Part shown: in pieces, positions 1-5,820 of the stretch | Position numbering within the stretch: position 1 is the stretch's first letter | Layout of the letters: every line of letters begins with the position of its first letter | From: Coxiellaceae bacterium | GTDB taxonomy: Bacteria; Pseudomonadota; Gammaproteobacteria; Coxiellales; Coxiellaceae | Direction of reading: 5' to 3' | DNA length: 10,019 bases | Assembly (NCBI GenBank): GCA_014238325.1 | Contig: JABABH010000040.1 | Location: 1 to 10,019, forward strand | Notes under the pieces: generated by a model | What the model saw: the letters and a program-made list of their open reading frames with translations, nothing else | What the model was told of the DNA's origin: nothing | Databases searched by the model: none | Program-made: the position numbers and the translations under genes

Positions 1-458
1 TAATATTGAATATTTTGCTTATCTGCATCGATATAAATCAAGTCAAAACTGCCTTGTTTCCCTGACTTTAATAACCGTTCTAGCAACGTGCTTGCATCAT
101 CGATAACTAATTCAATGCGATGACGCACCTCTGCTTTTTTCCAATAAGCTTGTGCCAGATCTGTCGCTATAGGATCCAGATCACAAGTGATGATATGGGT
201 TTTAGAGGAGAGGCCTAAAGCAAAACTTAAGCTACTATAACCTGTAAATGTCCCTAATTCTAAGATACGTTCTGCCTGCAGCATGTTAGCCAAAAGCACT
301 AAAAATTGCATTTGATCGGGTGCCGTTTGCATCTGATAAGCAGAGAATTTTGCTTGAGTCTCTGCTCGTAGCGCTTGTAATATTTCTGCCTCTCTGAGCG
401 AATGCTGCAGTACGTAGTTATGTAGAAGAGGCGTAATGGGGGTAAACGTTAGGCTCAT
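1..458 (-). CDS. Class I SAM-dependent O-methyltransferase (COMT/CCoAOMT-like), C-terminus cut off by the window edge
   Basis: The first 152 residues are visible, starting with MSLTFTPITP. Seen: an N-terminal helical part, SAM-binding motif I (ELGTFTGYS, residues 67-75), the acidic end of beta-2 (ITCDLD, 90-95) and YIDADK (142-147), the family's divalent-metal and SAM site. The family (Methyltransf_3, YrrM/caffeoyl-CoA O-methyltransferase type) transfers methyl groups to catechol-like hydroxyls; most bacterial members have no known substrate. The usual length is about 215-220 residues, so roughly a third is missing at the left. The start at 458 is supported by AGGAAG six bases upstream (470-465). 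It lies 54 bp behind pdxH on the same strand and is probably co-transcribed, although a stem-loop over the pdxH stop could reduce read-through. Family assignment is firm; the substrate is unknown. Confidence 0.87.
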   Translation of the reverse strand, partial: MSLTFTPITPLLHNYVLQHSLREAEILQALRAETQAKFSAYQMQTAPDQMQFLVLLANMLQAERILELGTFTGYSSLSFALGLSSKTHIITCDLDPIATDLAQAYWKKAEVRHRIELVIDDASTLLERLLKSGKQGSFDLIYIDADKQNIQY

Positions 459-494
459 TGTCTTCTTCCTAATTGGCTTTAAAATTCACACACT

Positions 495-521
495 GCACCT
501 TAACCGTGAGCATTAAGGTGC
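495..521 (-). other. Perfect 9-bp stem-loop overlapping the pdxH stop codon
   Basis: GCACCTTAA (495-503) and TTAAGGTGC (513-521) are exact inverted repeats with a 9-nt loop. The right arm contains the pdxH stop codon and its last two codons. No U-run follows the stem directly; the nearest T-rich stretch is about ten bases further on. It could be a weak terminator or attenuator between pdxH and the downstream O-methyltransferase, or an mRNA-stabilising hairpin. The structure is seen; its function is inferred. Confidence 0.4.
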
Positions 522-1103
522 TAACAGGTACCTAGACCACATATCATCGATTTTCTGATATAAGAATCGTTCATTCAAGCGATCTTGCCCCCCTAACCAA
601 AATTCTATGCGATCAGGGATTAAGCGGTATCCACCCCAAAAGGGTGGGCACTCCACCACTCCTTTAAACTCAGTGACTTGTTGCTGATAGGCTGCATAAC
701 GATTTAATAAATATTGCCGATCGGGGATCACTTCACTCTGCTCCGAGGCCCAAGCACTGATTTTACTACCCTCAGGTCGCGTTTGAAAATATTGATGAGA
801 TTCATCCGAGGTTAAGCGCTCAACTAATCCTGTTATACGCACTTGTCTATAAGCTACGGGCCAATAAAAACAAAGTGCAGCGGCTGGATGCTGAGCCAAA
901 GCTCTTCCTTTCGCACTATTATAATTCGTATAGAATAGGAAGCCACCTTTTGATATACCCTTATATAATACCATACGAATATCAGGTCTACCTTCATTCA
1001 CGGTGGCCAAGCTCATCGCATCATGAGAAACCTCCTCATGAGCAGCCTGTTCATACCATATTTTAAATTGTGCTAATGGATCCTCTAAAAGTGGTGTCGT
1101 CAT
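513..1103 (-). CDS. pdxH: Pyridoxine/pyridoxamine 5'-phosphate oxidase (PNPOx), N-terminally short
   Basis: This flavoprotein oxidises pyridoxine or pyridoxamine 5'-phosphate to pyridoxal 5'-phosphate using FMN and O2, the last step of the DXP-dependent and salvage routes in the cytosol. Seen: the split-barrel FMN region (MVLYKGISKGGFLFYTNY, then RQVRITG), the signature RPEGSKISAWASEQS (109-123), FWGGYR, and a C-terminus of IEFWLGGQDRLNERFLY ending in LLAP. I use ATG 1103 (196 aa): a TTG directly upstream at 1106 is immediately preceded by an in-frame TGA, so no longer product is possible. Compared with the 218-residue E. coli enzyme it lacks the N-terminal segment that carries Arg14 and Tyr17, and RLHDR reads RLNER, so active-site His199 is Asn. 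Asp49 and Arg197 equivalents are kept. Identity is secure; full activity is less certain. Confidence 0.93.
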   Translation of the reverse strand: MTTPLLEDPLAQFKIWYEQAAHEEVSHDAMSLATVNEGRPDIRMVLYKGISKGGFLFYTNYNSAKGRALAQHPAAALCFYWPVAYRQVRITGLVERLTSDESHQYFQTRPEGSKISAWASEQSEVIPDRQYLLNRYAAYQQQVTEFKGVVECPPFWGGYRLIPDRIEFWLGGQDRLNERFLYQKIDDMWSRYLLAP

Positions 1104-1135
1104 CAATCATGTCATACCTGGTTATATCGAACTGT

Positions 1136-1165
1136 AGTATAAAATAATTAGGCTCCTCTTTCCAA
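1136..1165 (-). promoter_or_regulatory. Candidate sigma70 promoter of pdxH
   Basis: On the minus strand TTGGAA (1165-1160) and TATACT (1141-1136) are separated by 18 bp. The predicted transcript would start near 1129 and leave a leader of about 25 nt before the pdxH ATG. The -10 is good (5 of 6) and the -35 moderate (4 of 6). The call is pattern-based only. Confidence 0.45.
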
Positions 1166-1176
1166 GTAACTTATAT

Positions 1177-1202
1177 GAGTGAATGAGATAGTTGATTCAC
1201 TC
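1177..1202. repeat. Inverted repeat 8-10-8 upstream of pdxH (dyad A)
   Basis: GAGTGAAT (1177-1184) and ATTCACTC (1195-1202) are perfect inverted repeats separated by ten bases. The dyad sits just upstream of the putative pdxH -35, centred about 60 bp from the predicted start of transcription. That is a typical site for a dimeric regulator such as an activator. No T-run follows, so a terminator is unlikely. The symmetry is seen; an operator role is inferred. Confidence 0.4.
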
Positions 1203-1231
1203 TAATTGATCGAATAAAGAGCGAGGTGGTC

Positions 1232-1257
1232 TATCATAACTTCAGCAAATTATGATA
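1232..1257. repeat. Inverted repeat 8-10-8 between pdxH and the bactofilin gene (dyad B)
   Basis: TATCATAA (1232-1239) and TTATGATA (1250-1257) are perfect inverted repeats, again separated by ten bases. The arm sequence differs from dyad A, but arm and spacer lengths are identical and the two centres are 55 bp apart, close to five helical turns. It lies about 65 bp upstream of the bactofilin -10. It could be an operator for a dimeric regulator acting on one or both divergent genes. Confidence 0.4.
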
Positions 1258-1323
1258 ATTTACCATAAAATCAACCAACTAAAGTAATTTCTTAGAATAC
1301 CTGCATAATGCTCTGAAGTTCAC

Positions 1324-1329
1324 TATAAT
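1324..1329 (+). promoter_or_regulatory. Candidate -10 box of the bactofilin gene
   Basis: A perfect TATAAT lies 26 bases upstream of the bactofilin ATG, which would put the transcript start near 1336. No convincing -35 hexamer is present at the expected distance (around 1301-1306), so the promoter might depend on an activator. In A+T-rich DNA a lone TATAAT can occur by chance. Confidence 0.3.
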
Positions 1330-1355
1330 TTTATTATTCATCAAGGAGATCAGAT

Positions 1356-1961
1356 ATGGCAATGAAATGGGGAGAGAAAAAATCACATACGAGCACAGGG
1401 AATGGCGTAGATTCGCATCTCGCCTTTACGCATGCGGCAGTGATGCCAGCTTCTACCGCAGAAATGGGCGAGCTTATGGAAGCACAGGCTAATGCCGATG
1501 TCCCCTCTGTCATCAATCAGACCAGTACCTTTAAAGGTACTATTAGCGGGGAATCTGACTTCGTCATTTTAGGAGAATGTAACGGAGAAATTACTTTGTT
1601 ACGTAATACGTTAACCGCCAGACCTACTGCCCGTATCGAAGCTAATGTTCTGGCAGAAAAAATACAGATTGAAGGAACCATTAAGGGTGATCTGTGCGCA
1701 CGAGAAGTTAAAGTATCCAGAACGGGTTGCGTCATTGGTAATATTCTTGCCCCTCGCGTTAGTATTGAAGACGGCGCCAAAATAAAGGGCAGTATCGATA
1801 TGGATGAACAAATGGCGCAAGAAAAATTCGATGCTTGCAATAATCAACCCGTGACGTCCTCGAAATCTGCTGCTTTAGTCGATGCTTTCCACCCAACCCA
1901 TCCTTCAAAATCGACTTCTCTAAAAACCATGAAGGACCTCAGTGGTGATCAAAAAAAATGA
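1356..1961 (+). CDS. Bactofilin family polymer-forming cytoskeletal protein
   Basis: The product has 201 residues. Residues about 52-150 form the bactofilin core (formerly DUF583): short beta-strands repeating around glycine-containing turns, as in FKGTISGESDFVILGECNGE, then IQIEGTIKGDL and GCVIGNILAPRVSIEDGAKIKGSI. Flanking tails of about 50 residues on each side look disordered, as usual for the family. Bactofilins assemble without nucleotide into beta-helical filaments, often at the inner membrane, and position cell-wall enzymes or other proteins that shape the cell. The start has a strong ribosome binding site (AAGGAG, 1343-1348) seven bases upstream. No M23 peptidase, a frequent partner, is next to it; the following gene is methyltransferase-like. 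The family call is strong, the cellular role unknown. Confidence 0.9.
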   Translation: MAMKWGEKKSHTSTGNGVDSHLAFTHAAVMPASTAEMGELMEAQANADVPSVINQTSTFKGTISGESDFVILGECNGEITLLRNTLTARPTARIEANVLAEKIQIEGTIKGDLCAREVKVSRTGCVIGNILAPRVSIEDGAKIKGSIDMDEQMAQEKFDACNNQPVTSSKSAALVDAFHPTHPSKSTSLKTMKDLSGDQKK

Positions 1962-1968
1962 TAAACGA

Positions 1969-2016
1969 GTGGTTTAATATGGCAAGATGATCCATGCTTA
2001 AAACCATACTAACCAC
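1969..2016 (+). other. Imperfect hairpin between the bactofilin and methyltransferase-like genes
   Basis: GTGGTT (1969-1974) pairs with AACCAC (2011-2016), and TATGG (1978-1982) pairs with CCATA (2004-2008), around a 21-nt apical loop and a small asymmetric internal loop. It starts 8 bases after the bactofilin stop and ends 14 bases before the next ATG. No U-run follows, so it is not a classical terminator. It could be an mRNA processing or stability element or a translation-controlling leader for the next gene, which lacks a clear ribosome binding site. Confidence 0.35.
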
Positions 2017-2029
2017 GTCCCTCTGAGTC

Positions 2030-2578
2030 ATGTCAGGCTATCAATCTCATTGCTTGTCCCTGATTCAGCAATACTTGCACCAGCATTCGCATCCGCATGT
2101 ATTAGATTTAGGGGGATTCACGCACACAAAACTGCAATATTTATCAAAATATCCATGTAAAATCAACATGTTTGACTTAGCTCCTGATAATGCCTATTCT
2201 TGCCAGGATTATCCAAACGATAAGTACGATGTTATTTTTTGCTGGGATTTACTGGATTATGTACCAACCTCCACCCTATCTCTTTTGTTAGAGTATCTCA
2301 ATGAACGCAGTAATCCGCATGCCCTATTATATTTCTTCACACGCACTCAATCGACTATGCCACTTCATCCATCTATATTTGATATGTTTGAATCCAATAA
2401 GCTCATCATATCCAACCAGCATCGATCAGCGCTAACCTGCCCGCAATACTCTACGATTGCATTTCAAAAAAACTTAAATCTATTCCATCATCAACATAGT
2501 TATTTACTGAAAAATGGCTTACAAGAACACCTATGGATGAAAACAAGGCGTTCTGATTTCTGCTCGTCATCTAAGTAG
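2030..2578 (+). CDS. Small SAM-dependent methyltransferase-like protein
   Basis: The product has 182 residues and its order of elements suggests a compact class I methyltransferase. VLDLGGF (24-30) resembles motif I, although the glycine-rich loop is degenerate. INMFDLAP (45-52) resembles beta-2 with its acidic residue, and KYDVIFCWDLLDYVP (65-79) resembles beta-4 with the following helix. HALLYFFTR (97-105) fits beta-5, and YLLKNGLQEHLWMKTR (158-173) the terminal strand pair. The start at 2030 is the only one available: the previous in-frame codons contain TGA at 2024-2026 and no other start lies between. No clear Shine-Dalgarno precedes it, so translation may depend on the upstream hairpin or on the bactofilin message. 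Its last codons overlap the oppositely oriented cysteine-rich gene by 12 bp. The substrate is unknown, and a catalytically inert homologue is possible. Confidence 0.72.
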   Translation: MSGYQSHCLSLIQQYLHQHSHPHVLDLGGFTHTKLQYLSKYPCKINMFDLAPDNAYSCQDYPNDKYDVIFCWDLLDYVPTSTLSLLLEYLNERSNPHALLYFFTRTQSTMPLHPSIFDMFESNKLIISNQHRSALTCPQYSTIAFQKNLNLFHHQHSYLLKNGLQEHLWMKTRRSDFCSSSK

Positions 2579-2926
2579 TGCTGTATATTTTCTAAAGAAA
2601 GGCACATGATGTTGAATACAGAATTTTTTTGTAATGGACTGACAGGGTGGCTGTGGTTCGCTCTGCAATAAAGTGGCTAAACACTCCCCTTCGTACTTAA
2701 AAATATCATCTGGATGACAGTCGCTTGACACGGATAGGGGAAAACAACGTCGGTGAGATATGTCTAAGCAGTAAGCATAAGCAGGACCACGTGACGCCAC
2801 ACATAGACAGCTGGTATAATCATCCGACGGACAGCCATCTTCATCAGGTCCACATAAATAATAGGGTTTTTCTGCATTAGCCCCACTGACTATCAAACAC
2901 AGCATCCATAAAAAAAAACGGTGCAT
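2567..2926 (-). CDS. Small secreted or periplasmic cysteine-rich protein, unknown function
   Basis: The product has 119 residues and I do not recognise the family. Residues 1-18 form a classical signal peptide: a basic start (MHR), a hydrophobic core and ANA before Glu19, a signal peptidase I type site. The mature chain of about 100 residues has ten cysteines (25, 32, 40, 42, 53, 61, 70, 82, 95, 103), an even number that suggests five disulfides and an extracytoplasmic life. It has no membrane anchor or lipobox. A very strong AAAGGAGG (2940-2933) decides the start: ATG 2926 has six-base spacing, whereas ATG 2929 and TTG 2932 are too close. The stop lies inside the end of the convergent methyltransferase-like gene. 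A role as a secreted factor or disulfide-rich periplasmic protein is inference. Confidence 0.72.
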   Translation of the reverse strand: MHRFFLWMLCLIVSGANAEKPYYLCGPDEDGCPSDDYTSCLCVASRGPAYAYCLDISHRRCFPLSVSSDCHPDDIFKYEGECLATLLQSEPQPPCQSITKKFCIQHHVPFFRKYTALLR

Positions 2927-3075
2927 CATCAACCTCCTTTATCTTATTCTGATTATGATTGAAGCGCGTTTAACGGTTAGAAGCTATACCGTATTGAGAG
3001 GGCATGAAGGACCTAGCATCCATTCTGGATAAGCTTCGTTTCAGCTGGGGGAAAACAGTGATGACCTCAAATAGA

Positions 3076-3148
<73 letters not shown>

Positions 3149-3156
3149 AACGGTGA

Positions 3157-3186
3157 TATATTGGTCGAGGTAGTCTATGAAGTCAA
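3157..3186 (-). promoter_or_regulatory. Candidate promoter of the tRNA-Phe gene
   Basis: On the minus strand TTGACT (3186-3181) is followed after 18 bp by AATATA (3162-3157), or after 20 bp by TATATC. Transcription would start one or a few bases before the mature tRNA 5' end at 3148. The -35 is strong and the -10 mediocre. Confidence 0.45.
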
Positions 3187-3332
3187 GTCTAAAAACGATC
3201 AGATCACGATAATTTATAGGCAATCGATAGTGAGATTAAATAGACATAAAAGAAAAGGAAAAAGATAAGAGGCTATGCTGCAAATAATGTGTAGAGTCCA
3301 TGTTTTCTTGCGCACACTATAAAACCTAAGCG

Positions 3333-3364
3333 AAAAAAAAGCAGGACAATCATTGCCCTGCTTT
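3333..3364 (-). terminator. Rho-independent terminator of OMP copy 1
   Basis: AAAGCAGG and CCTGCTTT (3364-3357 and 3345-3338) form an 8-bp stem that can extend through a G-T pair and CAAT/ATTG. It is followed in the leftward direction by eight T residues (3340-3333, partly shared with the stem). It lies 22 bases after the stop of OMP copy 1 and is nearly identical to the terminator of copy 2. Confidence 0.9.
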
Positions 3365-3386
3365 GCTTTTCAAATCAGTGCGTCCA

Positions 3387-4268
3387 TTAAACTGTAAATT
3401 TATAAACCACACCTAAAGATGCAATATTTTGAGTCAATACTGAGTCAGGTTTTTTATTATGCTTCACATCGTCATGTATCGTATCTAGAGTCGATCCAAA
3501 AATACGTCTATAAGTGACGTCAACAGCAACATTTTGGGAGAGGCCTATACCTAAACCAGCTTCAACTTCTGGTGCAACCTTATTCCAAGCAACATTGACT
3601 TTGTCACCTGTCAAATATTTTGTATAGTCACTCGTTCCTTCCATTTTATTGTGCATCCAAACAGCCCCAGCTCCTGCAAATGCGTAGATGCTTTGAGTTA
3701 ACGGAACTCTAGCCTTAGCAAGAATATCCACACCGTAAGAAGACAGTTTAGCAACGGTTGGCTCATCACTAATAGCATTGCCGCTTGGCTTATCCTGAGA
3801 GGTCGCTGTACTATTATCTTTTAGATCTTTTAATGACGTATCAAGTGGTTGATTCATCAAAAATCCAACTTCAACACCCAACCAATGGCTGAGGTCATAA
3901 CCCATCGAAAGGCGACCACCCAATCCATTCGTTTTCTGAGTCTCAGTTGCAGCCGAATATCCCGTTCCTCCTGCAGCTCCCCCTGTTCCAGTATATTTAT
4001 TAACCAAAAGATTGGAAGGAAGAGTCTCGTCATGTATTGCTTTAGAAAAACTATAATATCCTTCTAACTGCGCATAAATACCAGCAGTGTCAGCAAATGA
4101 TGAAGCAGTATCAGCAGAAACTGCTGGAACAATTTTCGATGGCGTCACAAAAGGATCATCTGACGAATTATCGCCACTATCGGCAAAAGCAAACGTACCC
4201 AATAAAAGTGAACTAGAAGCCACTAACCCTAAGGTGGCTAACTTAATATACAATGGCTTTTTTAACAT
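3387..4268 (-). CDS. Outer membrane beta-barrel protein, OMP family copy 1
   Basis: A predicted 8-stranded outer membrane barrel (OMP_b-brl/OmpA-barrel type) of 293 residues. It has a signal peptide ending in AFA before Asp30, then a Ser/Asp-rich linker with SSDDPFVTPS, then eight amphipathic strands. These are recognisable as GIYAQLEGYYS, LGGRLSMGYDL, WLGVEVGFLMN, SSYGVDILAKARVPL, SIYAFAGAGAVWMH, VAPEVEAGLGIGL, NVAVDVTYRRIFG and QNIASLGVVYKF. Four long polar loops between the strand pairs would face outward and are the parts that differ from the paralogues. The ATG at 4268 is chosen because an upstream in-frame GTG (4298) extension is interrupted by a stop in copy 2. Unlike copies 2 and 3 its linker reads TPSKIVPAVS and its C-terminus is KFTV. 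A porin-like, adhesive or structural role cannot be told apart by sequence. Confidence 0.9.
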   Translation of the reverse strand: MLKKPLYIKLATLGLVASSSLLLGTFAFADSGDNSSDDPFVTPSKIVPAVSADTASSFADTAGIYAQLEGYYSFSKAIHDETLPSNLLVNKYTGTGGAAGGTGYSAATETQKTNGLGGRLSMGYDLSHWLGVEVGFLMNQPLDTSLKDLKDNSTATSQDKPSGNAISDEPTVAKLSSYGVDILAKARVPLTQSIYAFAGAGAVWMHNKMEGTSDYTKYLTGDKVNVAWNKVAPEVEAGLGIGLSQNVAVDVTYRRIFGSTLDTIHDDVKHNKKPDSVLTQNIASLGVVYKFTV

Positions 4269-4352
4269 GTTAAATAACCTATTTTCTGATATAACCACGC
4301 TGACCCTTATATGGACATGTGCATGCCATAGGTGAGCGCATAGATGAACATT

Positions 4353-4397
4353 CCTGAAAAATAAGCTAAATCACCGGAAGAACTTAGCAGGTTCCAT
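4353..4397 (-). promoter_or_regulatory. Conserved 45-nt leader element, OMP copy 1
   Basis: This block is nearly identical upstream of all three OMP genes and would be transcribed within the first ten or so bases of each leader. It can fold into a small hairpin: GCTAAG pairs with TTTAGC around a loop containing TTCCGG, and CCTG near one end can pair with CAGG at the other. Such conservation outside the coding frame suggests an RNA-level control element or a protein-binding site. The alternative is recent duplication without selection. Confidence 0.5.
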
Positions 4398-4408
4398 TGA
4401 TAGGCAAG

Positions 4409-4437
4409 AATTTACTCATATTCAAGTAACTTGTCAA
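4409..4437 (-). promoter_or_regulatory. Sigma70-type promoter of OMP copy 1
   Basis: A perfect TTGACA (4437-4432) and TAAATT (4414-4409) are 17 bp apart on the minus strand, the same layout as upstream of the other two copies. The predicted start is near 4402, giving a leader of about 134 nt before the ATG at 4268. Confidence 0.8.
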
Positions 4438-4441
4438 TACA

Positions 4442-4471
4442 TTGTGCTATGCATTATATTTTTAATATAAT
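4442..4471 (+). promoter_or_regulatory. Candidate rightward promoter for a short transcription unit
   Basis: TTGTGC (4442-4447) and a perfect TATAAT (4466-4471) are 18 bp apart on the plus strand, back to back with the promoter of OMP copy 1. Transcription would start near 4478, just before a strong ribosome binding site. The -35 is weak, so this is a pattern match only. Confidence 0.3.
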
Positions 4472-4490
4472 TTTAAGATAAGGAGCTATC

Positions 4491-4541
4491 ATGGATAGTG
4501 ACGGGTATATAGACGGGGAAAAATGCAGAATAGGTAGGTGA
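4491..4541 (+). CDS. Possible 16-residue small ORF with a strong ribosome binding site
   Basis: AAGGAG (4480-4485) stands five bases before an ATG that opens a 16-codon frame (MDSDGYIDGEKCRIGR) ending in TGA. It is preceded by a candidate promoter and followed by a hairpin with T5 on the plus strand (4578-4607), so a self-contained transcript of about 130 nt is possible. It could be a leader peptide, a small protein or a chance reading in a small RNA. DSDGYIDG resembles part of an EF-hand calcium loop, but at this length the match means little. There is no second copy in the window to test conservation. Confidence 0.25.
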   Translation: MDSDGYIDGEKCRIGR

Positions 4542-4573
4542 TATTTTATGAAATCAGTACTGTAACGTAGGCG

Positions 4574-4607
4574 AAAAAAAAGCAGGATCATCATTGTCCT
4601 GCTTTTT
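4574..4607. terminator. Terminator of OMP copy 2, probably bidirectional
   Basis: AAAAGCAGGA and TCCTGCTTTT (4578-4587 and 4597-4606, plus-strand order) form a perfect 10-bp stem with a 9-nt loop. Leftward it is followed by a run of eight T, and rightward it ends in TTTTT. It lies 17 bases after the copy 2 stop, and it closely matches the copy 1 terminator, so the two were duplicated with their genes. The rightward arm could also end a short plus-strand transcript starting near 4478. Confidence 0.9.
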
Positions 4608-4624
4608 GTAATCAATATCTCTAT

Positions 4625-5524
4625 TTAAAGTGGGAATTTATAAACCACACCCAAAGATACGATATTTTGAGTTAGCACTACATCTGGTTTTTTCTTAGTA
4701 CTAACATCTTTGTATATGGTATCTAGATCAGATCCAAAGATGCGTCTATACGCCACATCAACAGCAATGTTTTTGGATAGGCCTATACCTAAACCCGCTT
4801 CAACCTCGGGTGCAATCTTATTCCAAGCAATATTAAGCTTCTTACCAGCTATATATTTTGTATACTCACTTGTTCCTTCTATTTTATTGTGCATCCAAAC
4901 AGCCCCAGCCCCTGCAAATGCGTAGATGCTTTGGGTTAATGGTACCCGAGCCTTGGCAAGGATATCTACACCATAAGACGACAGTTTAGCAATATCTGGG
5001 GTATCCTTAATCGTTACTCCACCTGGAACCGATGGAGTTTTTCCAGCAACCGGGGCTGTCGCTTTACTATTATCTTTCATATCTTTCAATGAAGCATTGA
5101 GCTTTGGATTCATTAAAAATCCAACTTCAACACCAAACCAATGGCTGAGGTCATAACCTACGGAAAGACGACCACCAAATCCATGAGCTTTTTTATTAGT
5201 CAGGGTTGCTGCTGAATATCCAGTTCCTGCCTTTGCTTTAGTATCATAGTCATGAACCAGCTTAGAAGCATCTAAGGTCTGGTTAGTAAGTTGCTGAGAA
5301 GAAGTATAATATCCTTCCAATTGCGCATATATACCAGCGGTATCTGCAAATGATGAAACCGTATTAGCGGAAACTGCAGGACCAGATTGGGATTGAGTAA
5401 CGAACGGATCATCTGATGAGGGGTTCATACTGTTGTTGGCAAAAGCGAATGTGCCGAATAACAGTGAACTAGAAGCAACTAACCCCAAGGCAGCTGCTTT
5501 CATGTACAGGGTTTTTTTTAACAT
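4625..5524 (-). CDS. Outer membrane beta-barrel protein, OMP family copy 2
   Basis: A 299-residue paralogue with the same eight-strand plan. The signal peptide (1-29) ends in AFA, followed by a linker rich in Ser, Asp and Pro (31-60). Strands begin at GIYAQLEGYY (64-73), GFGGRLSVGYDL (115-126), WFGVEVGFLMN (129-139), SSYGVDILAKARVPL (182-196), SIYAFAGAGAVWMH (199-212), IAPEVEAGLGIGL (237-249), NIAVDVAYRRIFG (252-264) and QNIVSLGVVYKF (286-297). The N-terminus and linker are closest to copy 3, while the third and fourth loops (213-236 and 265-285) are closest to copy 1. Loop 2 (APVAGKTPSVPGGVTIKD) is its own. The start at 5524 is fixed by an in-frame TAA in the leader. The chain ends KFPL, two residues past the usual terminal aromatic. 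Confidence 0.9.
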   Translation of the reverse strand: MLKKTLYMKAAALGLVASSSLLFGTFAFANNSMNPSSDDPFVTQSQSGPAVSANTVSSFADTAGIYAQLEGYYTSSQQLTNQTLDASKLVHDYDTKAKAGTGYSAATLTNKKAHGFGGRLSVGYDLSHWFGVEVGFLMNPKLNASLKDMKDNSKATAPVAGKTPSVPGGVTIKDTPDIAKLSSYGVDILAKARVPLTQSIYAFAGAGAVWMHNKIEGTSEYTKYIAGKKLNIAWNKIAPEVEAGLGIGLSKNIAVDVAYRRIFGSDLDTIYKDVSTKKKPDVVLTQNIVSLGVVYKFPL

Positions 5525-5605
5525 GTTGAATAACCTATTTTATATAACCATGCCAATCTATACACGCATACTTGCATGTGATAGATGAACATATGAATGA
5601 AAGTC

Positions 5606-5650
5606 CCTGAAAAATAAGCTAAATCACCGGAAGAATTTAGCAGGTTCCAT
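5606..5650 (-). promoter_or_regulatory. Conserved 45-nt leader element, OMP copy 2
   Basis: This is the same element as in the other two leaders, with one visible substitution. The left arm of its hairpin is GCTAAA instead of GCTAAG, so the sixth pair with TTTAGC is A-U here rather than G-U. The change preserves pairing, which weakly favours a real RNA structure. Confidence 0.5.
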
Positions 5651-5661
5651 GCATAGATAAA

Positions 5662-5690
5662 AATTTACCTATATTCAAGTGAATTATCAA
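5662..5690 (-). promoter_or_regulatory. Sigma70-type promoter of OMP copy 2
   Basis: TTGATA (5690-5685) and TAAATT (5667-5662) are separated by 17 bp. The -35 has one mismatch relative to the TTGACA of copies 1 and 3, so this promoter may be somewhat weaker. The predicted start is near 5655, giving a leader of about 131 nt. Confidence 0.75.
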
Positions 5691-5820
5691 TATATCATTC
5701 TATCTATTTGTTATTTAATATAATATTATAATATATTGACTCAATGTCTATCACTTTTAAAGGCCGCGTTAGATTTTTTTAAAGGAAAAGCTAGTGAATT
5801 CTATGCTTAAACGCAGCTAA

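Noticed and set aside
1104..1106. TTG as the pdxH start
   Set aside because: It directly follows an in-frame TGA and adds only one residue; ATG at 1103 is the simpler start.
1517..1847. Two leftward reading frames of 107 and 78 codons across the bactofilin gene
   Set aside because: They lie antisense to a well-supported bactofilin with a strong ribosome binding site and show no recognisable domain.
2927..2932. TTG 2932 or ATG 2929 as start of the cysteine-rich gene
   Set aside because: They lie zero and three bases from the AGGAGG; ATG 2926 has the normal six-base spacing and a better signal peptide start.
4491..4541. EF-hand calcium-binding motif in the 16-residue ORF
   Set aside because: DSDGYIDG matches only part of the loop, the Glu position is shifted by one, and no helices can flank it in so short a chain.
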